A stretch of 54,639 bases of DNA from Prochlorococcus sp. MIT 0701. GTDB lineage: Bacteria; Cyanobacteriota; Cyanobacteriia; PCC-6307; Cyanobiaceae. Below are positions 28,299 through 37,526 of the stretch, piece by piece. Below the pieces are notes generated by a model, which saw nothing but the letters and a program-made list of their open reading frames with translations, ran no database searches and was not told where the DNA came from. Location: the NCBI RefSeq assembly GCF_000760295.1, contig NZ_JNBA01000001.1, positions 1-54,639 on the forward strand. Direction: 5' to 3'. A program made the position numbers and the translations under genes. Numbering within the stretch: the first letter of the stretch is position 1; each line of letters begins with the position of its first letter.

Positions 28299-28480
28299 AT
28301 GGCTGTTCGCTCGCTTACTACAGTTACCCTTAATCGGGTCAAGGAAATCATTGATCGCGTAGCCACTGGGGAAGTAGTAAGTCTGGAGGAGAGAATAAAT
28401 TGCAGAAGTATGCAATTCACATTCCGTTTATTGCTGTCATGTTGAGCAAAGCCATTCGAAATCGACCGGAGCTTAAATGA
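28299..28480 (+). pseudogene. Frameshifted small gene
   Basis: The frame from ATG 28299 reads TVTLNRVKEIIDRVATGE, then VVSLEERI, and stops making sense at about 28404. From there the frame that continues naturally is the next one, reading LQKYAIHIPFIAVMLSKAIR and ending RPELK with a stop at 28478-28480. The joined product (~60 aa) resembles a small cyanobacterial helical protein with a (T/S)LEER(I/L) motif followed by KYA. One or two bases have been gained or lost near 28404, so the gene is broken unless it uses a frameshift. Confidence 0.5.
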
Positions 28481-28481
28481 A

Positions 28482-28607
28482 ATGCACTTATTGAACGAAG
28501 CGGGTGGACCAAGCACCCTGACTATTGCCGCAGTTGTGCTTGCTATCCTTACTTCAAGTTGGTTGTTTGGCGCATTGATAACTCTCCTCACCAAAGGTGA
28601 AAAATAA
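28482..28607 (+). CDS. 41-aa single-helix membrane protein
   Basis: The frame reads MHLLNEAGGPSTLTIAAVVL, continues as a single transmembrane helix (AILTSSWLFGALITLL) and ends with TKGEK. The ATG follows the stop of the broken gene by one base. It has the form of a small photosynthetic or Hli-like subunit, but it does not match any small subunit I know. A 10-bp hairpin follows at 28681-28702. Confidence 0.45.
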   Translation: MHLLNEAGGPSTLTIAAVVLAILTSSWLFGALITLLTKGEK

Positions 28608-28680
28608 CCTTGCTTGGTGAAATAAGGTGAGTGTTGAGAATAAATAATTCATACACTTTTTCTTGTCTTTGCCTAGTGAG

Positions 28681-28702
28681 AGTCCCTATTGGAATAGGGA
28701 CT
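28681..28702. terminator. 10-bp perfect hairpin
   Basis: AGTCCCTATT (28681-28690) and AATAGGGACT (28693-28702) are perfect complements with a 2-base centre, followed by AATATTGGTTTT. It may end the transcript of the 41-aa gene. The 28608-29532 interval holds no other convincing feature; a frame crossing this hairpin (28631-28849) was not accepted. Confidence 0.45.
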
Positions 28703-29532
28703 AATATTGGTTTTCTGATCATGTTTATTGACTTGATTATTTTTAAAAGAAACATCCAAGCAAAGGACCTGAATGGATCCCTTTGGCTTTCCCCTTGCTA
28801 TCCAAGAGATTTACCCCTTCACAACTATGCAGACAACTTTGTAACTTGAGTCCTCTTACTAGTAAGTCACTATGGCAAGATCGATTTTATATTGATCTTA
28901 GCTGATGAGCTGGAATTGTCCATCTCAGAATCTGAAGGGGTTTTCCTTGATGAGCTGAAAGCGGATGAATTGTTTTTATCTTTATTTAGCGAAAGATCCA
29001 CCATGAACTCTTTGAGGCTCATTAGCTTGGCTGTATTCAACAGGTTATTGAAGTGCCACTAGTGGATTTTTTCGGAATCAGATCAGATGTTTCTTTATAG
29101 CGTTGTCAAGACACGCATAGAAAGTGACTGATGACAAAAGCTGATTCTCAAACGATTGGGGAATCGATTTCCAGCGAGTGTTTGGCACCTCTGCAAAAGG
29201 TATGAACTGAATCTCTAGCAAAACACGCACCTTGTTTTCTCGACCTGCAAGACCTCATTCCTCAGGACTTGGTCTTGCCTGAACCATGGCAGGCTTTCTG
29301 AGTGGATTGTGCGATATGTGGCCATTAGCAAGACTTGCCCCTGCTTGGTAACAGAGTGTGCCAGTAAATTGACCGATAATAAGCAATTATACCTAAAAAA
29401 TCGATTATTTTAGTATAAATGCCTAGGTATTTTACGCCATTGAATCGCTGAAGTGGAGTGTTGTTACAGCTTCTAGGTGAATCCCTTAGTAAAGGTTCAT
29501 AATGCTGCTGGCGTTTCTCTTGCTCCGTTCTC

Positions 29533-30585
29533 GTGCAAACTTATGGAAATCCTAACCCCACCTATGGGTGGTGGGCAGGAAATGCTGGAACAGTAAATCG
29601 ATCAGGAAAATTCCTGGCAGCGCATATTGCCCACACAGGTTTGATGGCCTTCTGGGCAGGATCGTTCACCTTGTTTGAACTTTCCCGTTATGACCCCTCA
29701 ATCCCCATGGGCCATCAGCCTTTGGTTGCCCTCCCTCATCTGGCAACTCTTGGAATAGGAGTTGGTGATGGTGGCGTCATAACCGATACATACCCAATTG
29801 TTGTGACGGCAGTCCTGCACCTGGTTCTATCCATGGTTTATGCCGCAGGCGGACTGATGCACTCCCTCCTATTCAATGGAGACATTGGTCAAATGGGAGT
29901 TAAGTGGGCTAGAAAGTTTGACTTTAAGTGGGATGATCCCGACAAGCTGACTTTCATCCTTGGTCATCACCTATTCCTTTTAGGCCTTGGCAACGTTCAA
30001 TTTGTTGAATGGGCTAAGTACTATGGTCTTTACGACAATGCAGAAGGTGTAGTACGCACTGTTGTTCCAAACCTCAACATTGCGATGGTCTGGAATGCTC
30101 AGTTCAATTTCCTTTCAATTAATAGCTTGGAAGATGTGATGGGTGGCCATGCCTTCCTCGCATTGTTCATGATGACAGGTGGCCTTTGGCACATTGTTAC
30201 CAAGCAAGCTGGTGAATACACCACATTTAAAGGAAAAGGCATCCTTAGCGCTGAAGCTCAGTTGTCTTGGTGCCTTGCAGGTGTAGGTTGGATGGCTCTT
30301 GTTGCTGCTTTCTGGTGTGCAACAAATACAACCATTTATCCAGATACCTTCTTCGGTGAAGTTCTTGATCTTAAGTTCAGTATCTCCCCTTATTGGGTTG
30401 ACACTGCAAATCTTCCTGAAGGAACCTACACATCACGTGCTTGGCTGACCAACATCCACTACTACTTGGGATTCTTCTATATCCAAGGTCATCTGTGGCA
30501 TTCCCTCAGAGCTCTAGGATTTGATTTCAAGAGAGTTTCCAATGCAATCGGCAATGCCGACAGTGCAACAATTACTCTGAACTGA
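29533..30585 (+). CDS. pcb: Chlorophyll a/b-binding antenna protein Pcb
   Basis: This 350-aa protein is the CP43/IsiA-like divinyl-chlorophyll antenna that replaces phycobilisomes in Prochlorococcus. It begins MQTYGNPNPTYGWWAGNAG with a GTG start, then shows six hydrophobic helices bearing chlorophyll-ligand histidines (AAHIAHTGLMAFWAGS, LHLVLSMVYAAGGLMHSLL, GHHLFLLGLGN, GGHAFLALFMMTGGLWHI, NIHYYLGFFYIQGHLWHSLR). It lacks the large lumenal loop of true CP43, as Pcb does. Whether it is the constitutive PSII copy or an iron-stress PSI copy cannot be told here. A strong terminator follows. Confidence 0.95.
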   Translation: MQTYGNPNPTYGWWAGNAGTVNRSGKFLAAHIAHTGLMAFWAGSFTLFELSRYDPSIPMGHQPLVALPHLATLGIGVGDGGVITDTYPIVVTAVLHLVLSMVYAAGGLMHSLLFNGDIGQMGVKWARKFDFKWDDPDKLTFILGHHLFLLGLGNVQFVEWAKYYGLYDNAEGVVRTVVPNLNIAMVWNAQFNFLSINSLEDVMGGHAFLALFMMTGGLWHIVTKQAGEYTTFKGKGILSAEAQLSWCLAGVGWMALVAAFWCATNTTIYPDTFFGEVLDLKFSISPYWVDTANLPEGTYTSRAWLTNIHYYLGFFYIQGHLWHSLRALGFDFKRVSNAIGNADSATITLN

Positions 30586-30610
30586 TCTGTTCTCAGTAAT
30601 TCAATTAAAC

Positions 30611-30639
30611 CCTGCACGTAATGTGCAGGTTTTTTTTTG
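30611..30639 (+). terminator. Rho-independent terminator of pcb
   Basis: CCTGCAC (30611-30617), loop GTAAT, GTGCAGG (30623-30629), then nine T's. It is 25 bp after the pcb stop. This is a classic intrinsic terminator. The rest of 30640-30970 shows no gene. Confidence 0.9.
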
Positions 30640-30970
30640 TTTAAAAATAGTCTGATTGAATACTCCTTTCTACGTCTTTGCAGATTTCTTTAAGCTGATC
30701 TCAGCTATCTATCAAGAGCAGAACTAAATGGTCGCAAAGAAATACTAGCTATGGTTTTGCCAGACCCAGTTTTATGAATCGCTATACTCTCAAGCTAAAA
30801 AGAACACATCTAAGAAAAAGCATTTTCAAACGGGTTCTGTCAGATATCGGCATGAATATAGGATTGGACTCGTTTTATTGATTATGGCTTGATCTACCTT
30901 GCCTCTTCTTCTTATTGGTGTGGGCGTAACTTTATTTCCTTGTGGAGAGATGGCTTGATAATTTTTTGCC

Positions 30971-31001
30971 AAAAAAAACCCTGGACTTACTCCAGGGTTT
31001 T
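30971..31001 (-). terminator. Intrinsic terminator of the 31057-31335 gene
   Basis: AAACCCTGGA (30976-30985) and TCCAGGGTTT (30991-31000) flank CTTAC. On the minus strand the stem is followed by a run of eight T's, so it ends the leftward gene at 31057. The plus-strand tail is TTTTATT, so it might also act the other way. Confidence 0.85.
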
Positions 31002-31056
31002 ATTGGACCTATTTGAATTTTAAATTCATTAGGGCTTATCGTGGATTCTCTTGGTA

Positions 31057-31335
31057 TCAGGCACCACTGAAATTTAAAAGCCAGCCTAGCCCTAGGCATT
31101 TCCATTCTGCCGGGCAACTTGCAACGGATCCAATGCCATTGGGATCAGCATTTACGCCAAAGAACCAAAGGACCATTACAAATAAAGCAGGCCCACCAAG
31201 CAAAAGTGCATGAATGGCACCAACTTGTTGATCCTCTACACCACGCCACCAAATAATAGGTGGAGCCAGCCACCGCTGCATCCACTTGGGAGCACCGTCG
31301 AGTGGGTCAATTGGATCACCTACATTTCGTCCCAT
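31057..31335 (-). CDS. Single-helix membrane protein next to pcb, unknown function
   Basis: A 92-aa protein beginning MGRNVGDPIDPLDGAP, with WMQRWLAPPIIWWRGVEDQQ, a hydrophobic helix (LLLGGPALFVMVLWFFGV) and two Cys near the end. The Trp-rich, conserved-looking front and the good terminator show a real gene. It converges on pcb. Its style recalls small thylakoid proteins, but I cannot place it in a family. Confidence 0.65.
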   Translation of the reverse strand: MGRNVGDPIDPLDGAPKWMQRWLAPPIIWWRGVEDQQVGAIHALLLGGPALFVMVLWFFGVNADPNGIGSVASCPAEWKCLGLGWLLNFSGA

Positions 31336-31788
31336 AATTCCAGGGTTGAGCGAAGACCATATAGTTCTAGCATTTCTTGGGCGAATTAGAATTATCTGAT
31401 TGCAAAGTTGAAGTTACTCTTCATTGCTTGTGATGCTCCATCTGCAGGCCTAAATTTATCAGATTAATCTTGCTAGCAGGTTGGTGAGGCGCTGTTTATA
31501 AGCAATGCCATGGCATGTGCTTTTCTAGATGATTTGGATTGTTTTTTGATCGCAGCTCTGTGAGCGCATTTTTTTTCGATGGGGACTTTTGACAGAGAAT
31601 GAGCTAGCGAGGCAGGGTTCATTTTGGGTATTATTTTTTTTAGATTGACCGAGAAGGCTTCCTGCCTCACTACTTACAACCAATCGATTATGCGCATCTC
31701 ACCTAATGCCTTAAGCGTTTAGGGCTTATGGAACCAAACAGATTTCAAAATATGGTAGAAATGCTGCTTAAGGGTGGATTTTATAGTG

Positions 31789-31794
31789 TATAAT
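31789..31794 (+). promoter_or_regulatory. Possible -10 box for the 30-aa membrane gene
   Basis: TATAAT lies 25 bases before the ATG at 31820. No good -35 is seen at 17 bp upstream (GCTTAA). It is a plausible extended promoter only. Confidence 0.35.
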
Positions 31795-31819
31795 TAACCG
31801 GCTTTGCATTCTAATTCAA

Positions 31820-31912
31820 ATGATTCCTTCAGCTGCGATCCTTGGAGTCCTTGGCATTCTTGGTTTTGCTTTCTTCTTCTGGTTGGCCGTTAACGATCCA
31901 GCAGACGCCTGA
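31820..31912 (+). CDS. 30-aa single-helix membrane peptide, possible photosystem subunit
   Basis: The frame reads MIPSAAILGVLGILGFAFFF and ends WLAVNDPADA. It is one transmembrane helix with a short acidic tail, in the size and form of PsaM/PsbM/PsbT-like subunits, though it matches none I can name. TATAAT precedes it and a strong terminator follows 13 bp after the stop, which makes a real transcription unit likely. Confidence 0.65.
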   Translation: MIPSAAILGVLGILGFAFFFWLAVNDPADA

Positions 31913-31925
31913 ACATAAATTGCTG

Positions 31926-31961
31926 ATCGGGTAGAGCCTTTCTCTGCCCGATTTCTTTTTC
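31926..31961 (+). terminator. Intrinsic terminator of the 30-aa gene
   Basis: ATCGGGTAGAG (31926-31936) pairs with CTCTGCCCGAT (31942-31952), with one G-U pair, around CCTTT, and is followed by TTCTTTTTC. The rest of 31962-32536 has no supported gene. Confidence 0.85.
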
Positions 31962-32536
31962 ATTCTTCTAAGGTTTCTTGGAACACATCCATTGAGATCG
32001 AACTCTTCAATTCATTTTGACAAGTTGAGAAAATTTGATTCTCTCGCGATGTAGAAGGAGCTCTTATAGCTTTACTGCATCATGAGAGCACACAGAACTG
32101 TTCTGAAAGTTAGATACAGAACTATCTCAAGCAGTTCATGAATCAACACTATCTCAATATATAGCAATACATTCCTTTGAGGATTTGGTGTGTGAAAATC
32201 ACATCATTCCCTTGATTGGATCAACGAAAATGAACATTGATACCAAAAAACTTTTTTCTGATCAATTTCAGGTCTTTACCTTTTTAGAGCTTTGGTTGTC
32301 ATCAATGATTGAATTATGATTTGAACACAGAGTTAAGAGACGTCAGCGCTTGCGGATATGTTTAAGTAGGATACGAAGAGTACATTGAACGATTTTTTTG
32401 TAGCGACTTATGGGCAGCACCTTTGCTGTCTTTTGAATCTCAATTGCACCATTTATGATTGAGTCTTAGATCAGAATTACTTGCTTATTAATGACTAGAG
32501 ATTCACCTTGACACAGCATTGCTTTGGTTCTTTGGC

Positions 32537-33799
32537 ATGACCGTAAAGGCCCAAGAGACATCAAACTTACGTGTGATACTCGCTGGTCTCGTTGGCAACG
32601 TGATCGAATGGTATGACTTCGCTTTGTATGGATACTTTGCCAGCGTTATTGGGCAACAGTTCTTTCCCTCTAGTAATCCTTCAGTCTCTCTAATTGCTGC
32701 TTTCGGAGCGTTTGCTGTCGGCTTTCTAGTTCGTCCTTTCGGAGGGCTTTTGTTCGGACGTATTGCTGATTTGCTGGGACGAAAACAGGCGCTTATCCTT
32801 ACCTTGCTGGCGATGGCTATTCCAACAGTGCTGATGGCCTGTATGCCCAACTACAGCAGGATTGGCATAGCAGCTCCGATTATAATCGTTTTGTTGCGTA
32901 TTATCCAAGGATTATCAGTCGGCGGCGAGTACACAACATCAATTGTTTATCTCGTTGAGAATGCCCCTGATCAACGACGAGGCTTCTTTGCTATTTGGGG
33001 TCTATGGGGAGCAGTATTGGGAATCCTCTTGGCTTCTGCCATAGCCAGTTTGCTTGCCAATATTCTTGACCCTCAACAGCTAGACATCTGGGGTTGGAGA
33101 GTGCCTTTTGCACTCGGTTCACTTGTCGCATTAATAGGACTTTTAATACGACGTGGTCTTGTCACTGATGTATGTACTGAAGAGGCCATAGACCCAGTAC
33201 AACAGGTTTTCGGACAATACCGTATGCAGGTATTACGCTTGTTCTTGCTTAATATTGGTGGCGGTGTTGGCTTCTATGCAGCTTTTGTGTATGTTGTGAG
33301 TTACGTCAAGGAAATAGATATGGTGCCCGAACGAATAGCTCTGAATATAAATACAGTTTCTATGGCAATACTTTTAATACTTTATCCATTAACCGCTTGG
33401 CTTTCAGACCGCATTGGACGTAAGCCCTTGTTGGTCGCTGGTGGTGGCATGTTGATGTTTGGCTCGATTCCATTTTTTCAATTGATTCACACCACTGATC
33501 CTTTACGAATTTTCTTCGGGCAGCTTGGATTTGTGATTGCACTCGCAACTCTTTCCGGAGGATTAAATGTCGCGAATGTGGAGCTAATGCCTAAGTCGGT
33601 TCGATGTACCGGCCTGGCCTTTGCCTACAACACTTCTATGGGAATTTTTGGTGGCACAACACCCTTAATAGCGACCTGGTTGATTCAGGGAAGTGGAAAT
33701 CCAATTAGTCCTGCTTACTGGGTAGCGGGCAGTGCTTCGATCACTTTATTAACAAGTATCTTTTGGGTTAGAGAGACGAGACTTTCATGCCTGTCTTGA
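32537..33799 (+). CDS. MFS transporter, metabolite:H+ symporter (MHS) family
   Basis: A ~420-aa inner-membrane carrier with 12 predicted helices. GNVIEWYDFALYGYFASVIG, the loop RPFGGLLFGRIADLLGRKQAL (the G-x-x-x-D-x-x-G-R-K MFS motif), RIIQGLSVGGEYTTSIVYL and DRIGRKPLL place it in the MHS subfamily with ProP, KgtP and ShiA. The substrate could be an organic acid or osmolyte. ATG 32537 is chosen; TTG 32519 would add six residues. A carrier for organic acids is unusual cargo for this phototroph and may be acquired. Confidence 0.88.
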   Translation: MTVKAQETSNLRVILAGLVGNVIEWYDFALYGYFASVIGQQFFPSSNPSVSLIAAFGAFAVGFLVRPFGGLLFGRIADLLGRKQALILTLLAMAIPTVLMACMPNYSRIGIAAPIIIVLLRIIQGLSVGGEYTTSIVYLVENAPDQRRGFFAIWGLWGAVLGILLASAIASLLANILDPQQLDIWGWRVPFALGSLVALIGLLIRRGLVTDVCTEEAIDPVQQVFGQYRMQVLRLFLLNIGGGVGFYAAFVYVVSYVKEIDMVPERIALNINTVSMAILLILYPLTAWLSDRIGRKPLLVAGGGMLMFGSIPFFQLIHTTDPLRIFFGQLGFVIALATLSGGLNVANVELMPKSVRCTGLAFAYNTSMGIFGGTTPLIATWLIQGSGNPISPAYWVAGSASITLLTSIFWVRETRLSCLS

Positions 33800-34549
33800 A
33801 GATAGGAAAATGAAATCAAGCATCTCTATTCCCCAATTAAGGTTATTTACTAGCCCATCATTAACCTGAGGAGATACCCTCAAATTGTTTGTTTGTGTTC
33901 TATTGCTGACAGTACGCGGAAGGAGGGCTTGCCATAAGAGCAATTTGTTGCGTTATAAGTATTAGGCACCACAGCTCGGATTCGTTTAATATCGTCTGAT
34001 ACGGAACCAGCCATTCGTTAACGCCATGGACTTGTCAACAGTGCTTCTATGGGTTTCTCTCCCATTTGTATTGATAACGCTTTATTTTGGAACTAGAAAT
34101 GGATATTACGACAGTGATTTGTATGAGGGAGATGGATGCGCACATGATGTCCAGAGATAATACTCTTTCCATTGCTTGCTTTTATTAATAGTGAGATTCT
34201 CATAGTCTTCCTCATTTAGCCTGCATATAATCTATTCCAATCTTAAAACCTCAGAAATAAATGCTGAGATTCAAAACAATTAATGGATAGTTTCCGTTTA
34301 TATGGTCACCTCATGAAGGCTTCTCTTGTAGATATAATAATCAAGCTTTTTAGCTAAACTGATTCAAAAGGAGACCTTGAATTTAAATTTAGTTGATAAC
34401 CAATGGCTGATCTGGACTCTCTCTGGTATGAGTCTCGATTTGGGCGTAGTGCATTGCTTTGCCTAATCAATCTGTAAGTAGTTTATTGTAGTTTTAGCCT
34501 TTCTATTGAGGAATGCTTATTCTGTACAGATAGATAGTTGATTTCACAT
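33800..34549. other. Gene-poor stretch with one tiny gene
   Basis: Apart from the 44-aa frame at 34026-34160, the only other candidate is a 24-aa frame at 34403-34477 (MADLDSLWYESRFGRS...), which is too short to support alone. Confidence 0.4.
34026..34160 (+). CDS. 44-aa single-helix membrane protein
   Basis: The frame reads MDLSTVLLWVSLPFVLITLY, then FGTRNGYYDSDLYEGDG with one Cys near the end. It has an N-terminal transmembrane segment and a short acidic tail. This plan (helix plus GYYDSD...YEGDG) is typical of many tiny proteins in Prochlorococcus; no function is known. Confidence 0.5.
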   Translation: MDLSTVLLWVSLPFVLITLYFGTRNGYYDSDLYEGDGCAHDVQR

Positions 34550-35152
34550 TTATTCGTGGCCACCATTACAACTCATCACTTTTATCGGAAGATTAGCTTT
34601 ATTCATTCCATCACTATTGGAAGTAGATTCAATACATTCATTCTGTGATTTAGCCCAACGAGCGATCGGCTCAAGCCTTTCAGCAATCGGCTCAAGCCTT
34701 GAGACACCAACGACTAGGGCGATCGTGCTGATTGCCGCCATCACTGTGTAGGCGAGATCTTTGGCAATTTCACGGTTGTTGACTTTTCGACGCTCTGGCT
34801 GGACGAATTTTGGGGAAGCCTCAATTGCCTTCCAGTCAAATCGCGGTTGCGAGGTAGGGATTAGATCTGATTTGAGTTTTGTTTGCGAGTTAGATCTTGG
34901 CTGTGAGTCATGACTCGATTGAGAGGTGTGGATTGGATATGAAGAGGCAGGAATTGCTTGCATTTGAGGGATCTGGTAATCGTTGCTAGTCGTTGATTTA
35001 GACGCTTCTGATCGTGGCCTCCATCCTGCAATGGTGATCACCAGTGAGACAGCCGCGACAAATAAAGAGCGCAGGCTCTCCAAGGCATCGCGGAGCTCCA
35101 TCGCCAGGCGTCGTCGGTCTTCGAAAAAGTCCGGGGTTGTTTCTTTGGTCAT
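34550..35152 (-). CDS. Two-helix membrane protein of the C...CNGG family (long form)
   Basis: A 200-aa protein with an N-terminal helix (LRSLFVAAVSLVITIAGW), a long Ser/Gln/Thr-rich middle, and a second helix (AYTVMAAISTIALVVGVSRL) followed by LEPIARWAKSQNECIE and a terminal SCNGGHE. The second helix and the C...CNGG tail match those of the genes at 43516 and 47706. This long form has an additional N-terminal half with a membrane anchor. Function unknown. Confidence 0.65.
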   Translation of the reverse strand: MTKETTPDFFEDRRRLAMELRDALESLRSLFVAAVSLVITIAGWRPRSEASKSTTSNDYQIPQMQAIPASSYPIHTSQSSHDSQPRSNSQTKLKSDLIPTSQPRFDWKAIEASPKFVQPERRKVNNREIAKDLAYTVMAAISTIALVVGVSRLEPIAERLEPIARWAKSQNECIESTSNSDGMNKANLPIKVMSCNGGHE

Positions 35153-35775
35153 GCTTCCTTTTAGCTTATTTCAACCTTTGTGAGTAGTCGCTTTGAACGT
35201 CATTTTGTCTATTCAGGAAAAAATCTGGATTTCTTTAATTGTAAGACATAAGGATCTGAGTCTTTTCATTGCCACCCAGTTCTTTTGTCAAGACCTAAAA
35301 TCCTTACGATTTTGCTTCACAGATGCACCTGATAATGTAAGCTTTAGATCAATGATACTTGCTGATTGTTGCGTATCAACTCCGAAGTCAACCTGAACGA
35401 ATAGGCGCATTATTGAAATGATCTCCAAGGTATCCTTGTTCTCCCTTTGTCGGTGACCGTCATTATTTCTGTGATTCCAGAATGCATCTGGTAGAAATGG
35501 ATGGGTGCCCTCATCTCGATCTTTCGCTAATGCTGGTCCGGAGTGATCATGCTTATAGCAAGAAACGCGCCGTAGTACATCACCTTTAGTTCGATGCCCG
35601 ACGTTTTCGCTATTTTATAGAACTGGATCTCTCCCATCCTAGCTAGGGGGCCACCAGTCTGATTTGGAACATACAATCGTCCAGTATTCCCAATTGCGCT
35701 GGTGATACTGGATCGCCGATTACTCCGTTAATGCATTCACATATCAATTATAAACCGAATGTATTTAGGGGCCTC
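35153..35775. other. Gene-poor stretch
   Basis: A 67-aa frame at 35193-35396 has no good start and no recognisable content. I see no supported gene here. Confidence 0.4.
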
Positions 35776-35994
35776 ATGACCAAATCTTCAATCCGTCTTT
35801 CTCGACTGGTTTGTGCAGGCACGCTGTTCCCGAAGATGTCTTTAGCTCCAATGAGTGAAGAGTCATCGGTGATCTTCCTTGTTGATGGTTTGAAAAATTG
35901 CCATCACATAACTACAACAAATGAATCTTACCGAGATTTCGAATATCAGTTGCTTCTAGTCTGCTTGATGGGTGCAGAGCTGGTCAGGTTTTGA
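35776..35994 (+). CDS. Possible small protein (weak)
   Basis: From ATG 35776 the frame reads MTKSSIRLSRLVCAGTLFPK and continues for 72 aa, with three Cys. A longer frame begins at 35731. It is not recognised, lacks a good ribosome site, and could be chance. Confidence 0.25.
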   Translation: MTKSSIRLSRLVCAGTLFPKMSLAPMSEESSVIFLVDGLKNCHHITTTNESYRDFEYQLLLVCLMGAELVRF

Positions 35995-36243
35995 AGGTTA
36001 ATCTCCCCGACCATCGATAACCTGATTGTTTCAGAGTAGACTTGTATACAGATGCTAGTAGTAATTCCGCTTCGTTTAGCATCATGACAATGATTTAACT
36101 GTTTCATGGTTATCTGATATCCGAGGGATCAATAACCATCTAATTTTCAAAGTGTCAGCAGTTAATTTCTATAATTCTAGTATTCTTTTGACAATATTAC
36201 CATCCCTCTGAACAGTTGCATCGCCAACCTTTTTGGACAACGA

Positions 36244-36483
36244 ATGGAAATGATCAAACTCCTGACATCTGCCTTGGCTAAAACATTTGTTTTCGTCTGA
36301 TTGCTGATATCCGCAGCCGTAAAACATCATCATGACCATTATGTATGTGCTATCGGTTACCACTATGGTGGCGATGGTGTTTGTCGTCACAACGGGGTTT
36401 ATATCAGGGAAGACGGCATGAGCGTGGTTTGGAATACCGACCTGAACCCAGAGGAACTGTTGAGTTGTTTGATGGAGCGCTAA
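36244..36483 (+). pseudogene. Small secreted His/Cys protein broken by an in-frame stop
   Basis: The frame from ATG 36244 reads MEMIKLLTSALAKTFVFV, hits TGA at 36298-36300, and goes on without a shift as LLISAAVKHHHDHYVC, GGDGVCRHNGVYIREDGM and NPEELLSCLMER. The stop falls inside what is plainly one hydrophobic leader. If TGA were TGG, the product would be a 79-aa protein with a signal peptide, a His cluster and three Cys in the mature part. Either a recent nonsense change or unusual decoding; a pseudogene is the simpler reading. Confidence 0.5.
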
Positions 36484-36683
36484 GAGTTAAATTTCAATAG
36501 TTAGCTCTTAAGAAAGGTTAATGTCTTTCACTTGTAGTCCTTATTCATGCCTGCAATTGTGTCAATCATTATCAATTACTAGCTCATCATCCCTAGAGTT
36601 CTTTTGAGGCTCCTTGATGAAGTTGAATCTATAATGTTAAGCTTTTTAGTAAAATATTAATCCTTAAAATCTTAACGCTCTTG

Positions 36684-36923
36684 TTAATAGCGGAAGCGTT
36701 TAACTACTTTTGCTGGTTGATGGTTAGAACCCTCTTGATAGAGGATCCATTGGTTCGTTTCTATGTCATGATCACAGCCAAATTCAAGGCTTTCCTTGTA
36801 GGATTCCCATTTCATGAAGTGGCAGGCTTGGTCTGCTTCAAAGGCTGAACGGTAACTAGTGAAAAATAAAAAAAGCATCACCCCAGCGGCGAGAACAATA
36901 ATGGTAACGAAACCGACTTTCAT
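36684..36923 (-). CDS. Small membrane-anchored protein, unknown function
   Basis: A 79-aa protein with an N-terminal helix (MKVGFVTIIVLAAGVMLFLF), then a polar part with two Cys (DQACHFMKWES, LEFGCDHD) and a basic end (KVVKRFRY). The layout is an anchored periplasmic domain held by one disulfide. No family is recognised. Confidence 0.55.
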   Translation of the reverse strand: MKVGFVTIIVLAAGVMLFLFFTSYRSAFEADQACHFMKWESYKESLEFGCDHDIETNQWILYQEGSNHQPAKVVKRFRY

Positions 36924-37526
36924 GTTTGCTCTGATATGTGTCTTAAGTACAAGGATGATATTGGCACAGATGATGGTGAATTGGTTGAGCTGATGTTAGT
37001 TTTTGATATTAATCCAATCAACACTACCTTTGTTAGTCAAATGATAAATTTGCAACTCGATACTTGCTAGGAACAGCTTGCCTATTCCTGCTTCTGTCTG
37101 CGTGATTTTTGTATATAATGCCAAAAGTATTGGGCTGTTGGTTATAAGTCGACGCAGCTTTGTGTAGATAGTATCAGCAATCTGTTTCCTCCAATAAACT
37201 CTAGGTTAAGTTTACCTTCTCTAGAGGTGTCAGTCTTGTTAGCCCAGTTAGTCCCTTCAACTATCTCGATTAGAGATAAGTATTTTTGTCTTCGCGGAGT
37301 TAGCAACCATAACGATACGCCATTGTTTTTGGGATGATGATTTGATTGTCTCTACCACAGAATTACTGAGCTTCTTTTTTCGATAACAGACGGCCCTATC
37401 AACTGCAGAAATTGTGATTTAGAGGTTTCTGGCCCAGTGGATGAAACAGCCTTGGTGTCCTGCTCATCTACTTTCTCTCAAGCCTTCAATCCTTCGCATC
37501 TGCTATCGCTACGGGGCTTGTGTTGG
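36924..37526. other. Gene-poor stretch
   Basis: No supported frame on either strand. Short AT-rich hairpin-like segments are present but none has a clear tail. Confidence 0.4.

Noticed and set aside
28151-28594. 147-aa minus-strand frame
   Set aside because: It covers the frameshifted gene and the 41-aa membrane gene on the plus strand, both of which read better.
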